The notes beneath the pieces were generated by a model, which was not told the DNA's origin, ran no database searches, and worked only from the letters and a program-made list of their open reading frames with translations. A stretch of DNA of 64,000 nucleotides, from positions 4,958,473 to 5,022,472 of the forward strand of contig CP075528.1 of the NCBI GenBank assembly GCA_025808875.1, written 5' to 3'. This DNA comes from Enhydrobacter sp. (lineage in GTDB: Bacteria > Pseudomonadota > Alphaproteobacteria > Reyranellales > Reyranellaceae). Positions 41,168 to 49,674 of the stretch are shown here, piece after piece. How positions within the stretch are numbered: position 1 is the stretch's first letter; every line of letters starts with the position of its first letter. Both the position numbers and the translations under genes were made by a program.

Positions 41168-42145
41168 ATGCGAGCCCTCGTCGTCGATCGGCTCGGCGAT
41201 CCGTCCGTCCTCAAGATCGAACAGCGGCCGGTTCCCGTTCCCGGCGACGCCGACATCCTGGTCAAGGTCGGCGCGGCCAGCGTCAACTTCCCCGACGTGC
41301 TGATGCTGAGCGCGGGCTACCAGCACAAGCCCGAGCTGCCGTTCATCCCCGGCATGGAAGGCGCGGGCACCGTCGCGGCGGTCGGACGAGAGGTCATGGA
41401 GTGGCGCGTCGGCGACCGGGTGATCTTCGGCGTGCGGCCCGGCGCCTTCGCCGAGTACGTGAAGATCCCGGCGGCGAGCCGGCCGATCCGCCTGCCCGAC
41501 GACTGGAGCTTCGCCGAGGGCGCCGGCTTCCGCGTGGGTGCGCAGACCGCCTATCACTCCCTCGTCCACCGTGCCGCGCTGAAGAGCGGCGAGGTGCTGC
41601 TGGTGCACGGCGCCGCCGGCGGGGTCGGCCTGGCCGCGGTGCAGCTCGGCAAGCATCTTGGCGCGACGGTCGTCGCGACCGGAGGCGACGACGAGCGGCT
41701 CGCCGTCGTGCGCGCCAGGGGCGCCGACCTCGTCGTCAACTACCGCACCTCCGATTTCGTCGCCGCCGTGAAGGAGATCACCGGCGGCAAGGGTTGCGAC
41801 GTCGTCTACGATCCGGTCGGCGGCGAGGTGCTCGAGAAGTCGATGCGGGCGGCGGGCTACGGCGCGCGGCTGTTGGTCGTCGGCTTCACCTCGGGCGGGC
41901 CGAGCCGGCTGATGTCGAACCACGTTCTCATAAAGGGGCTCAGCATCCTGGGCGTGCGCGCCGGAGAGACGCTGCGGCGCCAGCCCCGCCTGGGCTACAG
42001 CTACGCCGAGTTGCCGAAGCTCGCGGCGCTCGGCGTGATGCGCCCGCACATCTCGCATCGCGTGCCGATGGAGCGCGCCGCCGAGGCCTATCGCGCCCTG
42101 ATCGACCGCCAGGTGGTCGGCAAGGCCGTGATCGAGATCGCCTGA
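41168..42145 (+). CDS. NADPH:quinone oxidoreductase family (MDR superfamily) protein
   Basis: The 325-residue protein is a zinc-free medium-chain dehydrogenase/reductase. It has the start MRALVVDRLGDPSVLKIEQR, the catalytic-domain signature SVNFPDVLMLSAGYQHKPEL, and the NADP-binding motif HGAAGGVGLAAVQLGKHLGA at about residues 144-163. The segment KGLSILGVRAGE is typical of the subgroup. It likely reduces quinones or enoyl compounds with NADPH. It starts 6 bp after the carbamoyltransferase and converges directly with the OmpA gene (no gap). Confidence 0.92.
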   Translation: MRALVVDRLGDPSVLKIEQRPVPVPGDADILVKVGAASVNFPDVLMLSAGYQHKPELPFIPGMEGAGTVAAVGREVMEWRVGDRVIFGVRPGAFAEYVKIPAASRPIRLPDDWSFAEGAGFRVGAQTAYHSLVHRAALKSGEVLLVHGAAGGVGLAAVQLGKHLGATVVATGGDDERLAVVRARGADLVVNYRTSDFVAAVKEITGGKGCDVVYDPVGGEVLEKSMRAAGYGARLLVVGFTSGGPSRLMSNHVLIKGLSILGVRAGETLRRQPRLGYSYAELPKLAALGVMRPHISHRVPMERAAEAYRALIDRQVVGKAVIEIA

Positions 42146-42577
42146 CTACTTGATCAGGATCGAGACGCGGCGGTCCTTCTCCGAGGCGTTGCTGCCGCCG
42201 AAGCTCAAATTGCCGAAGGCCTCGGGATCGGCGGCGATCACGATGTTCTTCGCCGGATAGCCGAGCTTCACCATCTCCGTGGCGACGGAGCGCGCCCGCG
42301 CTTCGGCGAGCTTGGCGTTCATGGCCTTGTCGCCCAGCTTGTCGGTGTGGCCGACCAGGCAGACGCTCACCGCCTGGGTGGCCTTCGCCTGCTTCACGGC
42401 CTCGGCGATGATCGGCCGGGCTTCCGCGCGCAACGCCGCACTGCCGAGATCGAACAGGACCCACGGCGTGTTCGGGCCGATCGACGCGCCGCGCTGGCAC
42501 GAGCCGACGGTCTGTCCGAACGCGGGTGCCGCGGCGGCGAGCAGGCCGGCGATGGCGATGAGTCCAAGTCTCGTCAT
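42146..42577 (-). CDS. Small OmpA-family protein
   Basis: The 143-residue protein has a signal peptide (LGLIAIAGLLAAAAPAFG) and an OmpA C-terminal domain: RPIIAEAVKQAKATQAVSVC, LVGHTDKLGDKAMNAKLAEA and RARSVATEMVKLGYP. The conserved Asp and Arg that bind diaminopimelate are within HTD and EARAR. It should sit in the periplasm attached to peptidoglycan. It lacks a barrel. Two cysteines (CQRGAS, SVCLV) could form a disulfide. Its start overlaps the upstream isomerase stop by 4 bp. Confidence 0.88.
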   Translation of the reverse strand: MTRLGLIAIAGLLAAAAPAFGQTVGSCQRGASIGPNTPWVLFDLGSAALRAEARPIIAEAVKQAKATQAVSVCLVGHTDKLGDKAMNAKLAEARARSVATEMVKLGYPAKNIVIAADPEAFGNLSFGGSNASEKDRRVSILIK

Positions 42578-43170
42578 GGCAGTTCTCCCTTCAGTGCCAG
42601 TTCCACGAAATGGAGCCGGTCGTTGCCGAAGAACATCCTATCGCCGACGAAGGCGGTTGGCGCGCCGAACACGCCGCGCGACACCGCCTCGTCGGTCGTG
42701 GCCTTCAGCCGGTCCTTGACGTCCTGGTCCTGGACGCGCTTGCCGAACGTGCCGGCGTCGAGACCGGCCCCGGTCAGCACCCGGGCGACCTCGGCCATGT
42801 CGTTGAGGTTGCGGCCGTCGACCCACATCGCCCGGTACAGGGCGGGATGATACGTCTCGAAGACGCCGTCGATCTCGGCCGCCGCCGCGCCGCGCATGAG
42901 GTTCAGCGTGTTCACCGGGAAGTGCGGATTGCGGTTGAACGGCACGCCGTAGAACCGCGCCCACAGCGGCATGTCCGTGCCGGCCCATTGCGACTTCGCC
43001 GCGACCGTCATGGGCGAGGCATTGCCGGTCGCCTTGAACACGCCGCCGAGCAGCATCGGCCGGCGGACCAGGGTGGCCCCCGTGCGCCTGGCGATGGTCT
43101 CGACCTGGGTGTCGGCCAGATAGCTGTAGGGACTGCCGTAGTCGAAGAAGAATTCCAGTGTGCGAGCCAT
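42574..43170 (-). CDS. 2-hydroxychromene-2-carboxylate isomerase (DsbA-like fold)
   Basis: The 198-residue protein starts MARTLEFFFDYGSPYSYLAD, the typical HCCA-isomerase beginning with the catalytic Ser in place of the DsbA cysteine motif. It includes RRPMLLGGVFKATGN and ends with GVFGAPTAFVGDRMFFGND, where the cis-Pro loop binds glutathione. The family converts 2-hydroxychromene-2-carboxylate to the trans-benzylidene pyruvate in naphthalene breakdown and uses glutathione. It is divergent from an SDR that precedes a Rieske oxygenase, so an aromatic-degradation link is plausible. Confidence 0.9.
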   Translation of the reverse strand: MARTLEFFFDYGSPYSYLADTQVETIARRTGATLVRRPMLLGGVFKATGNASPMTVAAKSQWAGTDMPLWARFYGVPFNRNPHFPVNTLNLMRGAAAAEIDGVFETYHPALYRAMWVDGRNLNDMAEVARVLTGAGLDAGTFGKRVQDQDVKDRLKATTDEAVSRGVFGAPTAFVGDRMFFGNDRLHFVELALKGELP

Positions 43171-43244
43171 GCCGGCGCCTCCTTGCTTGTGGCGAGCCTG
43201 CGACGCTTCTAGCCTCGGCTCAAGAAAGTTCGGGGACGGAAGGC

Positions 43245-44000
43245 ATGAGCCGGGTTGCGGGCAAGGTGGTACTGGTGACGGGCGCCGGATCGGGCATCGG
43301 TCGGGCCGCCGCCACGATCCTTGCGCGGGAAGGCGCCGCGGTGATCGTCAGCGACATCAACGAGACCGGCGGGCAGGAAACGGTCCAGCAAATTGGTGGC
43401 AAGGCCCGCTTCGAGCCGCACGACACGGCCCGCGAAGCCGATTGGAAGCGCATCGTCGATGGCATCGTGGCGCGCGAGGGCCGGCTCGACGGGCTGGTCA
43501 ACAATGCCGGGATCGCCGGGCCGTTCCCCTCGACCTTCGAGACCGAGACCGTCGAGCAGTGGAAGCGCATGCTGTCGATCAATGTCGAGGGCGTGTTCCT
43601 CGGCTGCAAGTACGCCGTTCCGGCCATGCGCCGGTCGGGCGGCGGATCGATCGTCAACACCTCCTCGCTGGCCGCCTTCGTCGGCACGCCGGCGCTGTCG
43701 GCCTACGGCGCCAGCAAGGGCGCGGTGCGCCAGTTCACCAAGACCGTCGCGATGGATTGTGCCCGCAAGGGCTACAAGGTGCGCTGCAACTCGGTGCATC
43801 CGGGCATCATCATGACGCCGATGGGCGAGGGTATCCTGCCCAACGACAAGGCGCGGGAACGGGCGCTCAAGACCATTCCGATCGGCCATTTCGGCGCGCC
43901 GGAGGACATCGCCTACGGTATCCTGTATCTGATTTCCGACGAATCTCGCTTCGTCACCGGCGCCGAGCTGGTGATCGACGGCGGCATGAACGCCATCTGA
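43245..44000 (+). CDS. SDR family oxidoreductase
   Basis: The 251-residue enzyme starts MSRVAGKVVLVTGAGSGIGR, giving the TGxxxGIG motif at residues 13-20. It has LVNNAG, the catalytic Ser in VNTSSLAAF and the active pair in YGASKGAV. It ends FVTGAELVIDGGMNAI. It is a complete classical SDR dependent on NAD(H) or NADP(H). The Rieske oxygenase starts 10 bp downstream, suggesting that it oxidises a cis-diol or hydroxylated product of that enzyme. The frame is open upstream, but the start is set by the nucleotide-binding motif. Confidence 0.92.
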   Translation: MSRVAGKVVLVTGAGSGIGRAAATILAREGAAVIVSDINETGGQETVQQIGGKARFEPHDTAREADWKRIVDGIVAREGRLDGLVNNAGIAGPFPSTFETETVEQWKRMLSINVEGVFLGCKYAVPAMRRSGGGSIVNTSSLAAFVGTPALSAYGASKGAVRQFTKTVAMDCARKGYKVRCNSVHPGIIMTPMGEGILPNDKARERALKTIPIGHFGAPEDIAYGILYLISDESRFVTGAELVIDGGMNAI

Positions 44001-44010
44001 CGGAGGGATC

Positions 44011-45159
44011 ATGCAGCATGCGGACCAGGTCGCCTTCATCGAGCGCATGTTCACCATGGCGCGTGCCAATGCACGCGACGACGGCGAGCTGAGCTACACC
44101 CCGGTCGAGGAGTATTTCGATCCCGCGCGGCTGGAGCGCGAGAAGGCGATCATCTTCCGCAACTATCCGATCGTCGTCGGCTTCTCTGCCCAGCTGCGCA
44201 GGCCGGGCGACTTCATCACCAGCAACGACACCGGCCAGCCGATCCTGGTGGCGCGCGGCACCGACGGCAGGCTGCGGGCCTTCCTCAATGTCTGCCGGCA
44301 TCGCACCGCGACCGTCGAGCTGAAGCCCTGCGGATCGAACAAGCGTGCCTTCGTCTGCCCCTATCACGGCTGGAGCTACGACCTGACGGGCCGGCTGGTC
44401 GGCATCACCGACGGCGCCTGGTTCGGCGAGGTCGACAAGGCGACGCACGGCCTCCGGCCGCTGGCCGTCGCCGAGCGCTGCGGCCTGGTCTTCGTGGTGC
44501 CGAGGATGCTGGAGCCGGGGCAGAGCGCCGACATCGACATGGACTCTTTCCTCGGCCCCGTCGCCAACGATCTCAGGTCGTGGGACATGCAGGGCTGGGA
44601 AGTCCACAGCACCGTGCCGATCCGCCCGCGCATGAACTGGAAACTGGTGATCGACACCTTCCTCGAGCTCTACCACTTCCGCTACCTGCACGGGGCCAGC
44701 GTGGCGCCGCTCTTCCTCGACAACATCACGAGCTACGAGCGGCGCGACCGGCATTCGCGCTTCGCCGTCTGCAAGCCGTCGCTGCTCGAGGTCGAGACGC
44801 AGCCGCGCGAGACCTGGCGGCTGCGCGACCACGCCGTCATCCTCTACAACCTCTTCCCCAACACGGTGCTGGCCTACACCGAGGACCATTGCGGCGTGTT
44901 CACCAGCTTTCCCGTGTCGCCGGACGAATCGCTGATCAACGTGTCGGTGCTGGTCGACCCGGCGGAACGGGCGAAGAAGCCGGAGGACTACTGGAAGAAG
45001 AACCAGGAGCTGATCCTGGCCGCGCTCGACGAGGACTTCACCGTCGGCGCCTCCATCCAGGCCAATTTCCGCGCGGGCGCCAACAAGGTCCAGACCTTCG
45101 GCAAGTTCGAGAAGGCGCTCGGCTGGTATCACGACGAGATCGCGCGGGCGATCGCGTAG
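44011..45159 (+). CDS. Rieske-type aromatic ring-hydroxylating oxygenase, alpha subunit
   Basis: The 382-residue protein binds a Rieske cluster through C95-x-H97 (VCRHRTA) and C116-x2-H119 (VCPYHGWSYD). The mononuclear iron site is at H222 and H227 in LELYHFRYLHG, with Asp215 nearby. It hydroxylates an aromatic or other hydrophobic substrate using electrons from a separate reductase. No beta subunit, ferredoxin or reductase gene is adjacent, so partners must be encoded elsewhere. It is co-directional with the preceding SDR (10-bp gap). Confidence 0.93.
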   Translation: MQHADQVAFIERMFTMARANARDDGELSYTPVEEYFDPARLEREKAIIFRNYPIVVGFSAQLRRPGDFITSNDTGQPILVARGTDGRLRAFLNVCRHRTATVELKPCGSNKRAFVCPYHGWSYDLTGRLVGITDGAWFGEVDKATHGLRPLAVAERCGLVFVVPRMLEPGQSADIDMDSFLGPVANDLRSWDMQGWEVHSTVPIRPRMNWKLVIDTFLELYHFRYLHGASVAPLFLDNITSYERRDRHSRFAVCKPSLLEVETQPRETWRLRDHAVILYNLFPNTVLAYTEDHCGVFTSFPVSPDESLINVSVLVDPAERAKKPEDYWKKNQELILAALDEDFTVGASIQANFRAGANKVQTFGKFEKALGWYHDEIARAIA

Positions 45160-45191
45160 GACGCCCGCTGCCGAGCGCGCTTGTGCGCGCC

Positions 45192-45713
45192 TTACTTGAT
45201 CGTCACCTGATGGGTGATCTTGTCGCCGTCGGTGATGGTGACCGACTGGAAGCCGAGCAGCTTCAGCAGATGGAAGAAGGTCGCATCCTCGGCCACCGTG
45301 CGCTCCTGGAAGAACGGCGACAGGCGCGACATGGTCGTCATGTTGGCGAGCAGCGCGCGCATGCGATAGATCGTGCTCAGCTCGCCCGCCTGCAGGCCGA
45401 CGATGATCATCTTGTCGGCCTTGTCGCCCTTGGCGAACACCGCGTACGGCACGCGATAGGCCGATTGCAGCGTGCCCTGCGACACGACGGTGACGAACTG
45501 GATGCGCTGGGCGCGATCGACGCCCTGCACGGTCTGCATGTCCGTCTCGAAGACCTCGGTCGAGGTCGGCTTGGGGTAGTAGTAGCCGACATAGCGGTCG
45601 TCGGTCGCGGCGGCCGCGGTCTTGGCGGGCGCGGCCGGCTTGGCCGTCTGGGCCAGCGCGGGCGCGGCGGCGATCATCAATGCCAGCGCGAGGCCGGCCG
45701 ACAGCTTCTTCAT
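45192..45713 (-). CDS. Secreted hypothetical protein
   Basis: The 173-residue protein has a signal peptide (MKKLSAGLALALMIAAAPAL, cleavage after ALA-Q) and an Ala/Lys/Pro-rich linker. The mature domain begins RYVGYYYPKPTSTEVFETDM. It contains RIQFVTVVSQG, YAVFAKGDKADKMIIVGL and a C-terminal VTITDGDKITHQVTIK. I do not recognise a named family. It is most likely periplasmic. It is convergent with the Rieske oxygenase (32 bp) and lies 26 bp downstream of an SDR gene in its own direction. Confidence 0.75.
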   Translation of the reverse strand: MKKLSAGLALALMIAAAPALAQTAKPAAPAKTAAAATDDRYVGYYYPKPTSTEVFETDMQTVQGVDRAQRIQFVTVVSQGTLQSAYRVPYAVFAKGDKADKMIIVGLQAGELSTIYRMRALLANMTTMSRLSPFFQERTVAEDATFFHLLKLLGFQSVTITDGDKITHQVTIK

Positions 45714-45739
45714 TCCAGGCTCTCCCAGTCGATCGAGGT

Positions 45740-46513
45740 CTAGAACAACGTATAGCCGCCATCGATGACGAAGTCGCGCCCCGTCGTGTACTGCGTCGCT
45801 TCGCTCGCCAGGTAGACCGCGATCGGCCCGAAATCCGCACCGACGCCCCAGCGGCGCTGCGGGATGCGCGGCAGGACGTTGCCGGCGAACTTCGGATTGG
45901 CGACGGCGTTGGCCGTCATCTCGGTCTCGATCCAGCCCGGCAGGATCGAGTTGGCCGTGATCCTGTGGCGGGCCAGCTCGACGGCCAGCGCGCGCACCAT
46001 GGCGCAGACGCCGCCCTTGCTGGCGCCGTAGTGGCTGGAACGCGCCGCGCCCTCGATGGCCGCGGTGCTGGCCATCGCCACCAGCGACCCGCCCTGACCG
46101 CGCTCGACCATGTGCCGGGCGGCGGCGCGGAAGGTGAAGAACACGCCGTCGAGGTTGACGCGCGTGACGCGGCGCCACTCCTCGTAGTCCATCTCGAGGA
46201 TCGAGCCCTTGCCGCGGCCCGACACGCCGGCATTGGCGACGCAGTTGTCGACCTTGCCCAGCACCTTCACCGTCTCGGCGAAGGCGGCCTCGACCTGCTT
46301 TTCGTCGCCGACATCGACGACCTGGGCATGCACCTTGCGTCCATGGCGCTTGAGCTTCTCGAGGGCCGCGTCGTTCTTCTCCTTGCGCGTGCCCCAGATG
46401 CAGACGTCGGCGCCGGCCTCCGCCAGCGCGTCGGCCATGCCGAAGCCGATGCCGCCGTTGCCGCCGGTGATCAGCGACGCCTTGCCCGTGAGATCGAAGC
46501 CGCGATAGGCCAT
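45740..46513 (-). CDS. SDR family oxidoreductase
   Basis: The 257-residue enzyme carries ITGGNGGIGFGMADALAEAG (NAD(P) binding, residues ~15-34), CVANAG, the Ser in VAMASTAAIEG and the active-site YGASKGGV. It ends YTTGRDFVIDGGYTLF. All catalytic residues are present. It may be glucose- or gluconate-5-dehydrogenase-like, but the substrate cannot be named. The hypothetical secreted gene follows it, and the pirin gene lies upstream beyond a palindromic repeat. Confidence 0.92.
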   Translation of the reverse strand: MAYRGFDLTGKASLITGGNGGIGFGMADALAEAGADVCIWGTRKEKNDAALEKLKRHGRKVHAQVVDVGDEKQVEAAFAETVKVLGKVDNCVANAGVSGRGKGSILEMDYEEWRRVTRVNLDGVFFTFRAAARHMVERGQGGSLVAMASTAAIEGAARSSHYGASKGGVCAMVRALAVELARHRITANSILPGWIETEMTANAVANPKFAGNVLPRIPQRRWGVGADFGPIAVYLASEATQYTTGRDFVIDGGYTLF

Positions 46514-46538
46514 CGGAAGTTCCCTCTCTCCTTCTTTT

Positions 46539-46629
46539 CCTCTCCCCCGTTAGGGGGGAGAGGCTAGGAGAGGGGGAATCGACGTGCCTCGCCCCCTCAC
46601 CCGTCCTCTCCCCCCTGGCGGGGGAGAGG
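46539..46629. repeat. Paired palindromic hairpins (GC-rich dispersed repeat family)
   Basis: Two hairpins, each with stem CCTCCCC-type sequence CCTCTCCCCC and GGGGGAGAGG, lie at 46539-46563 and 46605-46629. They are separated by a middle section whose AGAGGGGG and CCCCCTCAC also pair. The unit fills much of the gap between the pirin and SDR genes. It resembles, but is not identical to, the bipartite elements between 53.5 and 60.2 kb, lacking their GGAGGGGTCATGA tail. Confidence 0.7.
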
Positions 46630-46662
46630 AGGATGAAACATGAAACCGGCCGTCAGTCGAGG

Positions 46663-47379
46663 TCAGTTCAGCCGGTCGGTCTCGACCAGCACGATCTCCG
46701 CGTCCTCGCTGGCGCGCAGCTCGATCTCGGCCTCGTCTACCACGGCGACACCGTCGCGACGGTCGGCCGTGACGGCCTTGCCGTCGGCGCCGAGCACCTC
46801 GATGCGACCCTTGGCCGGCACGAGATAGGCCGGCTTGCCGTCCAGCACCTGGCGGATCGATTGCCCCGCCTTCAAGGTGCCGGCATAGAGCGCGCCATCG
46901 GCGTGGAGCGGGATCGCGCCGTCATGACCGCGGCCCGACGCCAGCGGCACCAGCCTGCCGTCGCGCCCCTCGGCGGGGAACTGCACCGTCTCCCAGCGGG
47001 CCGGCACGCCCTGCTTGTTGGGCAGGATCCAGATCTGGAACAGCTCGGTCTCGTCCTGCTCCATGTTGTACTCGGCGTGCTGGATGCCCTGGCCCGCGCT
47101 CATCACCTGGATCTGGCCGGCCTCGGTGCGGCCCTCGTTGCCGAGATGGTCCTGGTGCGTGATCGCGCCCTTGATGACATAGGTCACGATCTCCATGTCG
47201 CGGTGCGGGTGCGGCGGGAAGCCCGACTGCGGCGCGATGCGGTCGTTGTTCCACACGCGCAGCGCGCCCCAATGCACGCGCGACGGATCGCGATACTCGG
47301 CGAAGGAGAAATGGAAGTTGGCGTTGAGCCAGCCGTGGTCCGACTTGCCCAGCTTCTCGAAGGGTCTGCGTTCGATCAT
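46663..47379 (-). CDS. Pirin family protein
   Basis: The 238-residue bicupin protein shows the pirin metal motif in GFPPHPHRDMEIVTYVIKGA followed by ITHQDHLGNEG (residues ~54-84), with VMSAGQGIQHAEYN completing the iron-binding histidine/glutamate set. Bacterial pirins can act as quercetinases or redox-dependent regulators. The metal ligands are intact. It is read leftward toward the SDR gene, separated by the hairpin repeat. Confidence 0.92.
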   Translation of the reverse strand: MIERRPFEKLGKSDHGWLNANFHFSFAEYRDPSRVHWGALRVWNNDRIAPQSGFPPHPHRDMEIVTYVIKGAITHQDHLGNEGRTEAGQIQVMSAGQGIQHAEYNMEQDETELFQIWILPNKQGVPARWETVQFPAEGRDGRLVPLASGRGHDGAIPLHADGALYAGTLKAGQSIRQVLDGKPAYLVPAKGRIEVLGADGKAVTADRRDGVAVVDEAEIELRASEDAEIVLVETDRLN

Positions 47380-47489
47380 GGTTACCTCTCGGCCCCCAAG
47401 ATGGCGCCGGGCGACCCTCGATCAAGTTTCGGATTGGTAACGGTGCGCGGGGCGCGCGCTACCGGAGTCGCGCGCGCCCGGCCATGAGA

Positions 47490-49604
47490 CTAACGCCCCT
47501 CGCGCCACCACGCGCTGCAGATCGCCAGCAGGAAGGCGAGCGCCACGAGGAGGCCGGGCAGCAGCGGCAGCTGGTTGATGCCGGCCACCGTGTAGCCCTC
47601 GTTGCGACGCAGGCCGATCCAGTCCGAGCCGCCGGCGGCGCGGCCCGGCCGCGTCGAGCGGATGTCCGGATCGTTCTGGTCGGCGAGCCACAGCAGCGCG
47701 CCGTTGGAGGCCTCGACGATCGGCTTCAGCTTCGCATCGGTGGCGCGCACGTCGGAGAATTCGAGCGGATCGGGGCTGCCCACGGCGGCCACCGCCTTGA
47801 GCGTGCCGTCGGTGAAGCGGTAGAGGCCGGGCTTGTCGACGTCGACCACGGCGTGGCCGAGGCCCGGCGCGATCTGACGCAGCTCGAGGCTGCGCGTCGC
47901 CGCCTCGCCCTGCGGCGGCGCCGGCGCGGTCATCGTGACCTGCGGGAAGGTCGTCGAAAGCGTCCGCCGCGTCACCTCGATGCGGCCGCCGACCGCGGTG
48001 GCGCGCAGCGCCTCCTCCTCGAGGTCGGGCTCCTTCATCAGCCAGTGCGCCACACGCCGCACCAGCTCGGGCTGCGGCCCGCCGCCGTCGATGCCGCGGT
48101 TCCACAGCCAGAGATGATCCGACATGAGCTGGGCGACGCGGCCCTCGCCGACGCGATCGAGCACGACCAGCGGCCGGTCCTCGGCGCCGGAAAGGATGGT
48201 GTTGCCCTGCTCGCTGCGCGCCGTGACCAGGCGGAACCAGCGGCCCCACAGCGGTTCCTGGCCCGGATCGCCGGCCTGCGGCAGGTTGGCCGTCACGGGA
48301 TGGCGCTGGCCGATGTCGGTGATCTTCGGCTTGAAGGGCGTCTCGAGCACGTCGCCGAGCGGCGCCGCCGGCAGCACGCCGCCGAGCGGCGTGCGGTAGA
48401 GCGAGCGCTGGGTCGCGAACACCGGTCCGACGGAGACCAGCAGCGCGCCGCCACCGCGCACGTACTCGGCGATGTTGCGGAAGTAGTCGCGCGTGATCAG
48501 GTTGCCCGATTCGTAGCGGTCGAAGATGATGAGGTCGAACTCCTTGAGCTTCTGCTCGAAGAGCTCGCGCATCGGGAACACGATCAGGCTGAGCTCGCGC
48601 ACCGGCGTGAAGTCGTCCTTCTGCGGCGTGCGCAGGATGGTGAAGTGCACGAGGTCGACGGCGGGGTCGCTCTTCAGCAGGTTCCGCCACGCCCGCTCGC
48701 CCTGGTAGGGCTCTCCCGAGACCAGCAGCACGCGCAGACGGTCGCGCACGCCGTTGATGGTGAAGAGCGCGCGGTTGTTGTCGAGCGTGAGTTCGTTGGG
48801 GCCGGCGCCGACCTCGAGTTCGACCACGTTGGCGCCGGGATTGGCGACGGTGATCGGCAGCTCGACCGGGCGGCCGACCGGGACGTCGAGCCGCCGTGTC
48901 ACCTCGCCGCCGACCGACAGCGTCACCGGCGCGGTGCCGCCCGCCGGATCGTCGATGCGGAACCTGGCGATCACCTCGCGGCCGACGACGCCGAAGCGCG
49001 GCGACTGTTCGAGCACGATCAGCCGGTCGCGCTCGTTCTTGCGGCCGGCGATCAGGGCATGCAGGGGGGCGCTGCCCAGCTCCGGCGGCAGGCCGGCCTT
49101 GCCGTCGGCCGCCGGCACGTCGTGCACCTGCCCGTCGGTCAGCAGCACCACGCCGGCGAGCCGTTCGGGCGGCACCTCGACCAGCGCCGAGCGCATCGTG
49201 TCGATCAGCCGCGTGCCGCCGGGCCGGTCGCTGCCGAGCTGGATTTGCGCCGGCGGCAGCACCACCTCGCGCACCTCGAGCCCGTCCTGCTGCGCCAGCT
49301 TGCGCTTCAGCCCGTCGCGCGCCGCCTGCACCTGCGCGCGGCGCTCGCCGATCGCCATCGAATCGCTGTCGTCGACCACGACCAGCGCCACGTCGGCGAT
49401 CGGCTTGCGCTGCTCCTCGATCAGCGCCGGGTTGGCGAGGGCCGCCAGCACGACCAGCACCGACAGGAACCGCCACGCCGTGCCGCGCGCGCCGGCGCGC
49501 AGGCCGAGCAGCACCAGCAAGAGCGCCACGCCGCCCAGCGCCGCCAGCACGCCCCACGGCAGCAGCGGATCGAACGCGATCGAGACGGCCGAGGTCGGGT
49601 TCAT
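47490..49604 (-). CDS. Membrane protein with vWA-like and glutamine-amidotransferase-like domains (MoxR cluster)
   Basis: The 704-residue protein has two N-terminal membrane helices (about 13-60). A von Willebrand-type domain follows with a MIDAS-like VVVDDSDSMAIGERR (about residues 73-87) and GVVLLTDGQVHDV. Next comes a class I amidotransferase-like fold (FDLIIFDRYESGNLITRDYF, EYVRGGGALLVSVGP). A final membrane helix precedes the C-terminus (LLVALAFLLAICSAWW). It is the last gene of the MoxR-DUF58-DUF4159 operon. Such clusters are linked to chaperone-like or envelope-stress functions, but the exact role is unknown. Confidence 0.85.
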   Translation of the reverse strand: MNPTSAVSIAFDPLLPWGVLAALGGVALLLVLLGLRAGARGTAWRFLSVLVVLAALANPALIEEQRKPIADVALVVVDDSDSMAIGERRAQVQAARDGLKRKLAQQDGLEVREVVLPPAQIQLGSDRPGGTRLIDTMRSALVEVPPERLAGVVLLTDGQVHDVPAADGKAGLPPELGSAPLHALIAGRKNERDRLIVLEQSPRFGVVGREVIARFRIDDPAGGTAPVTLSVGGEVTRRLDVPVGRPVELPITVANPGANVVELEVGAGPNELTLDNNRALFTINGVRDRLRVLLVSGEPYQGERAWRNLLKSDPAVDLVHFTILRTPQKDDFTPVRELSLIVFPMRELFEQKLKEFDLIIFDRYESGNLITRDYFRNIAEYVRGGGALLVSVGPVFATQRSLYRTPLGGVLPAAPLGDVLETPFKPKITDIGQRHPVTANLPQAGDPGQEPLWGRWFRLVTARSEQGNTILSGAEDRPLVVLDRVGEGRVAQLMSDHLWLWNRGIDGGGPQPELVRRVAHWLMKEPDLEEEALRATAVGGRIEVTRRTLSTTFPQVTMTAPAPPQGEAATRSLELRQIAPGLGHAVVDVDKPGLYRFTDGTLKAVAAVGSPDPLEFSDVRATDAKLKPIVEASNGALLWLADQNDPDIRSTRPGRAAGGSDWIGLRRNEGYTVAGINQLPLLPGLLVALAFLLAICSAWWREGR

Positions 49605-49620
49605 CGTTCGATCCTTTCCT

Positions 49621-49645
49621 CCCTTTGGCGGAATCCGCCAAGGGG
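49621..49645. repeat. Hairpin related to the dispersed palindrome family
   Basis: TTGGCGGA and TCCGCCAA pair around a single base and are flanked by CCCT and AGGGG that extend the stem. The same stem occurs inside the repeat at 55578-55603. It lies in the 70-bp gap between the DUF4159 gene and the downstream membrane-protein gene, near the latter's ribosome-binding site. It may shape the mRNA between the two coding regions. Confidence 0.55.
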
Positions 49646-49674
49646 AAGGTAAGACTCGTGCCCTTGGCGAATCC

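Noticed and set aside
39302..42058. A 918-codon open frame on the - strand opposite the carbamoyltransferase and quinone oxidoreductase
   Set aside because: It covers two well-supported genes on the other strand and resembles no protein.
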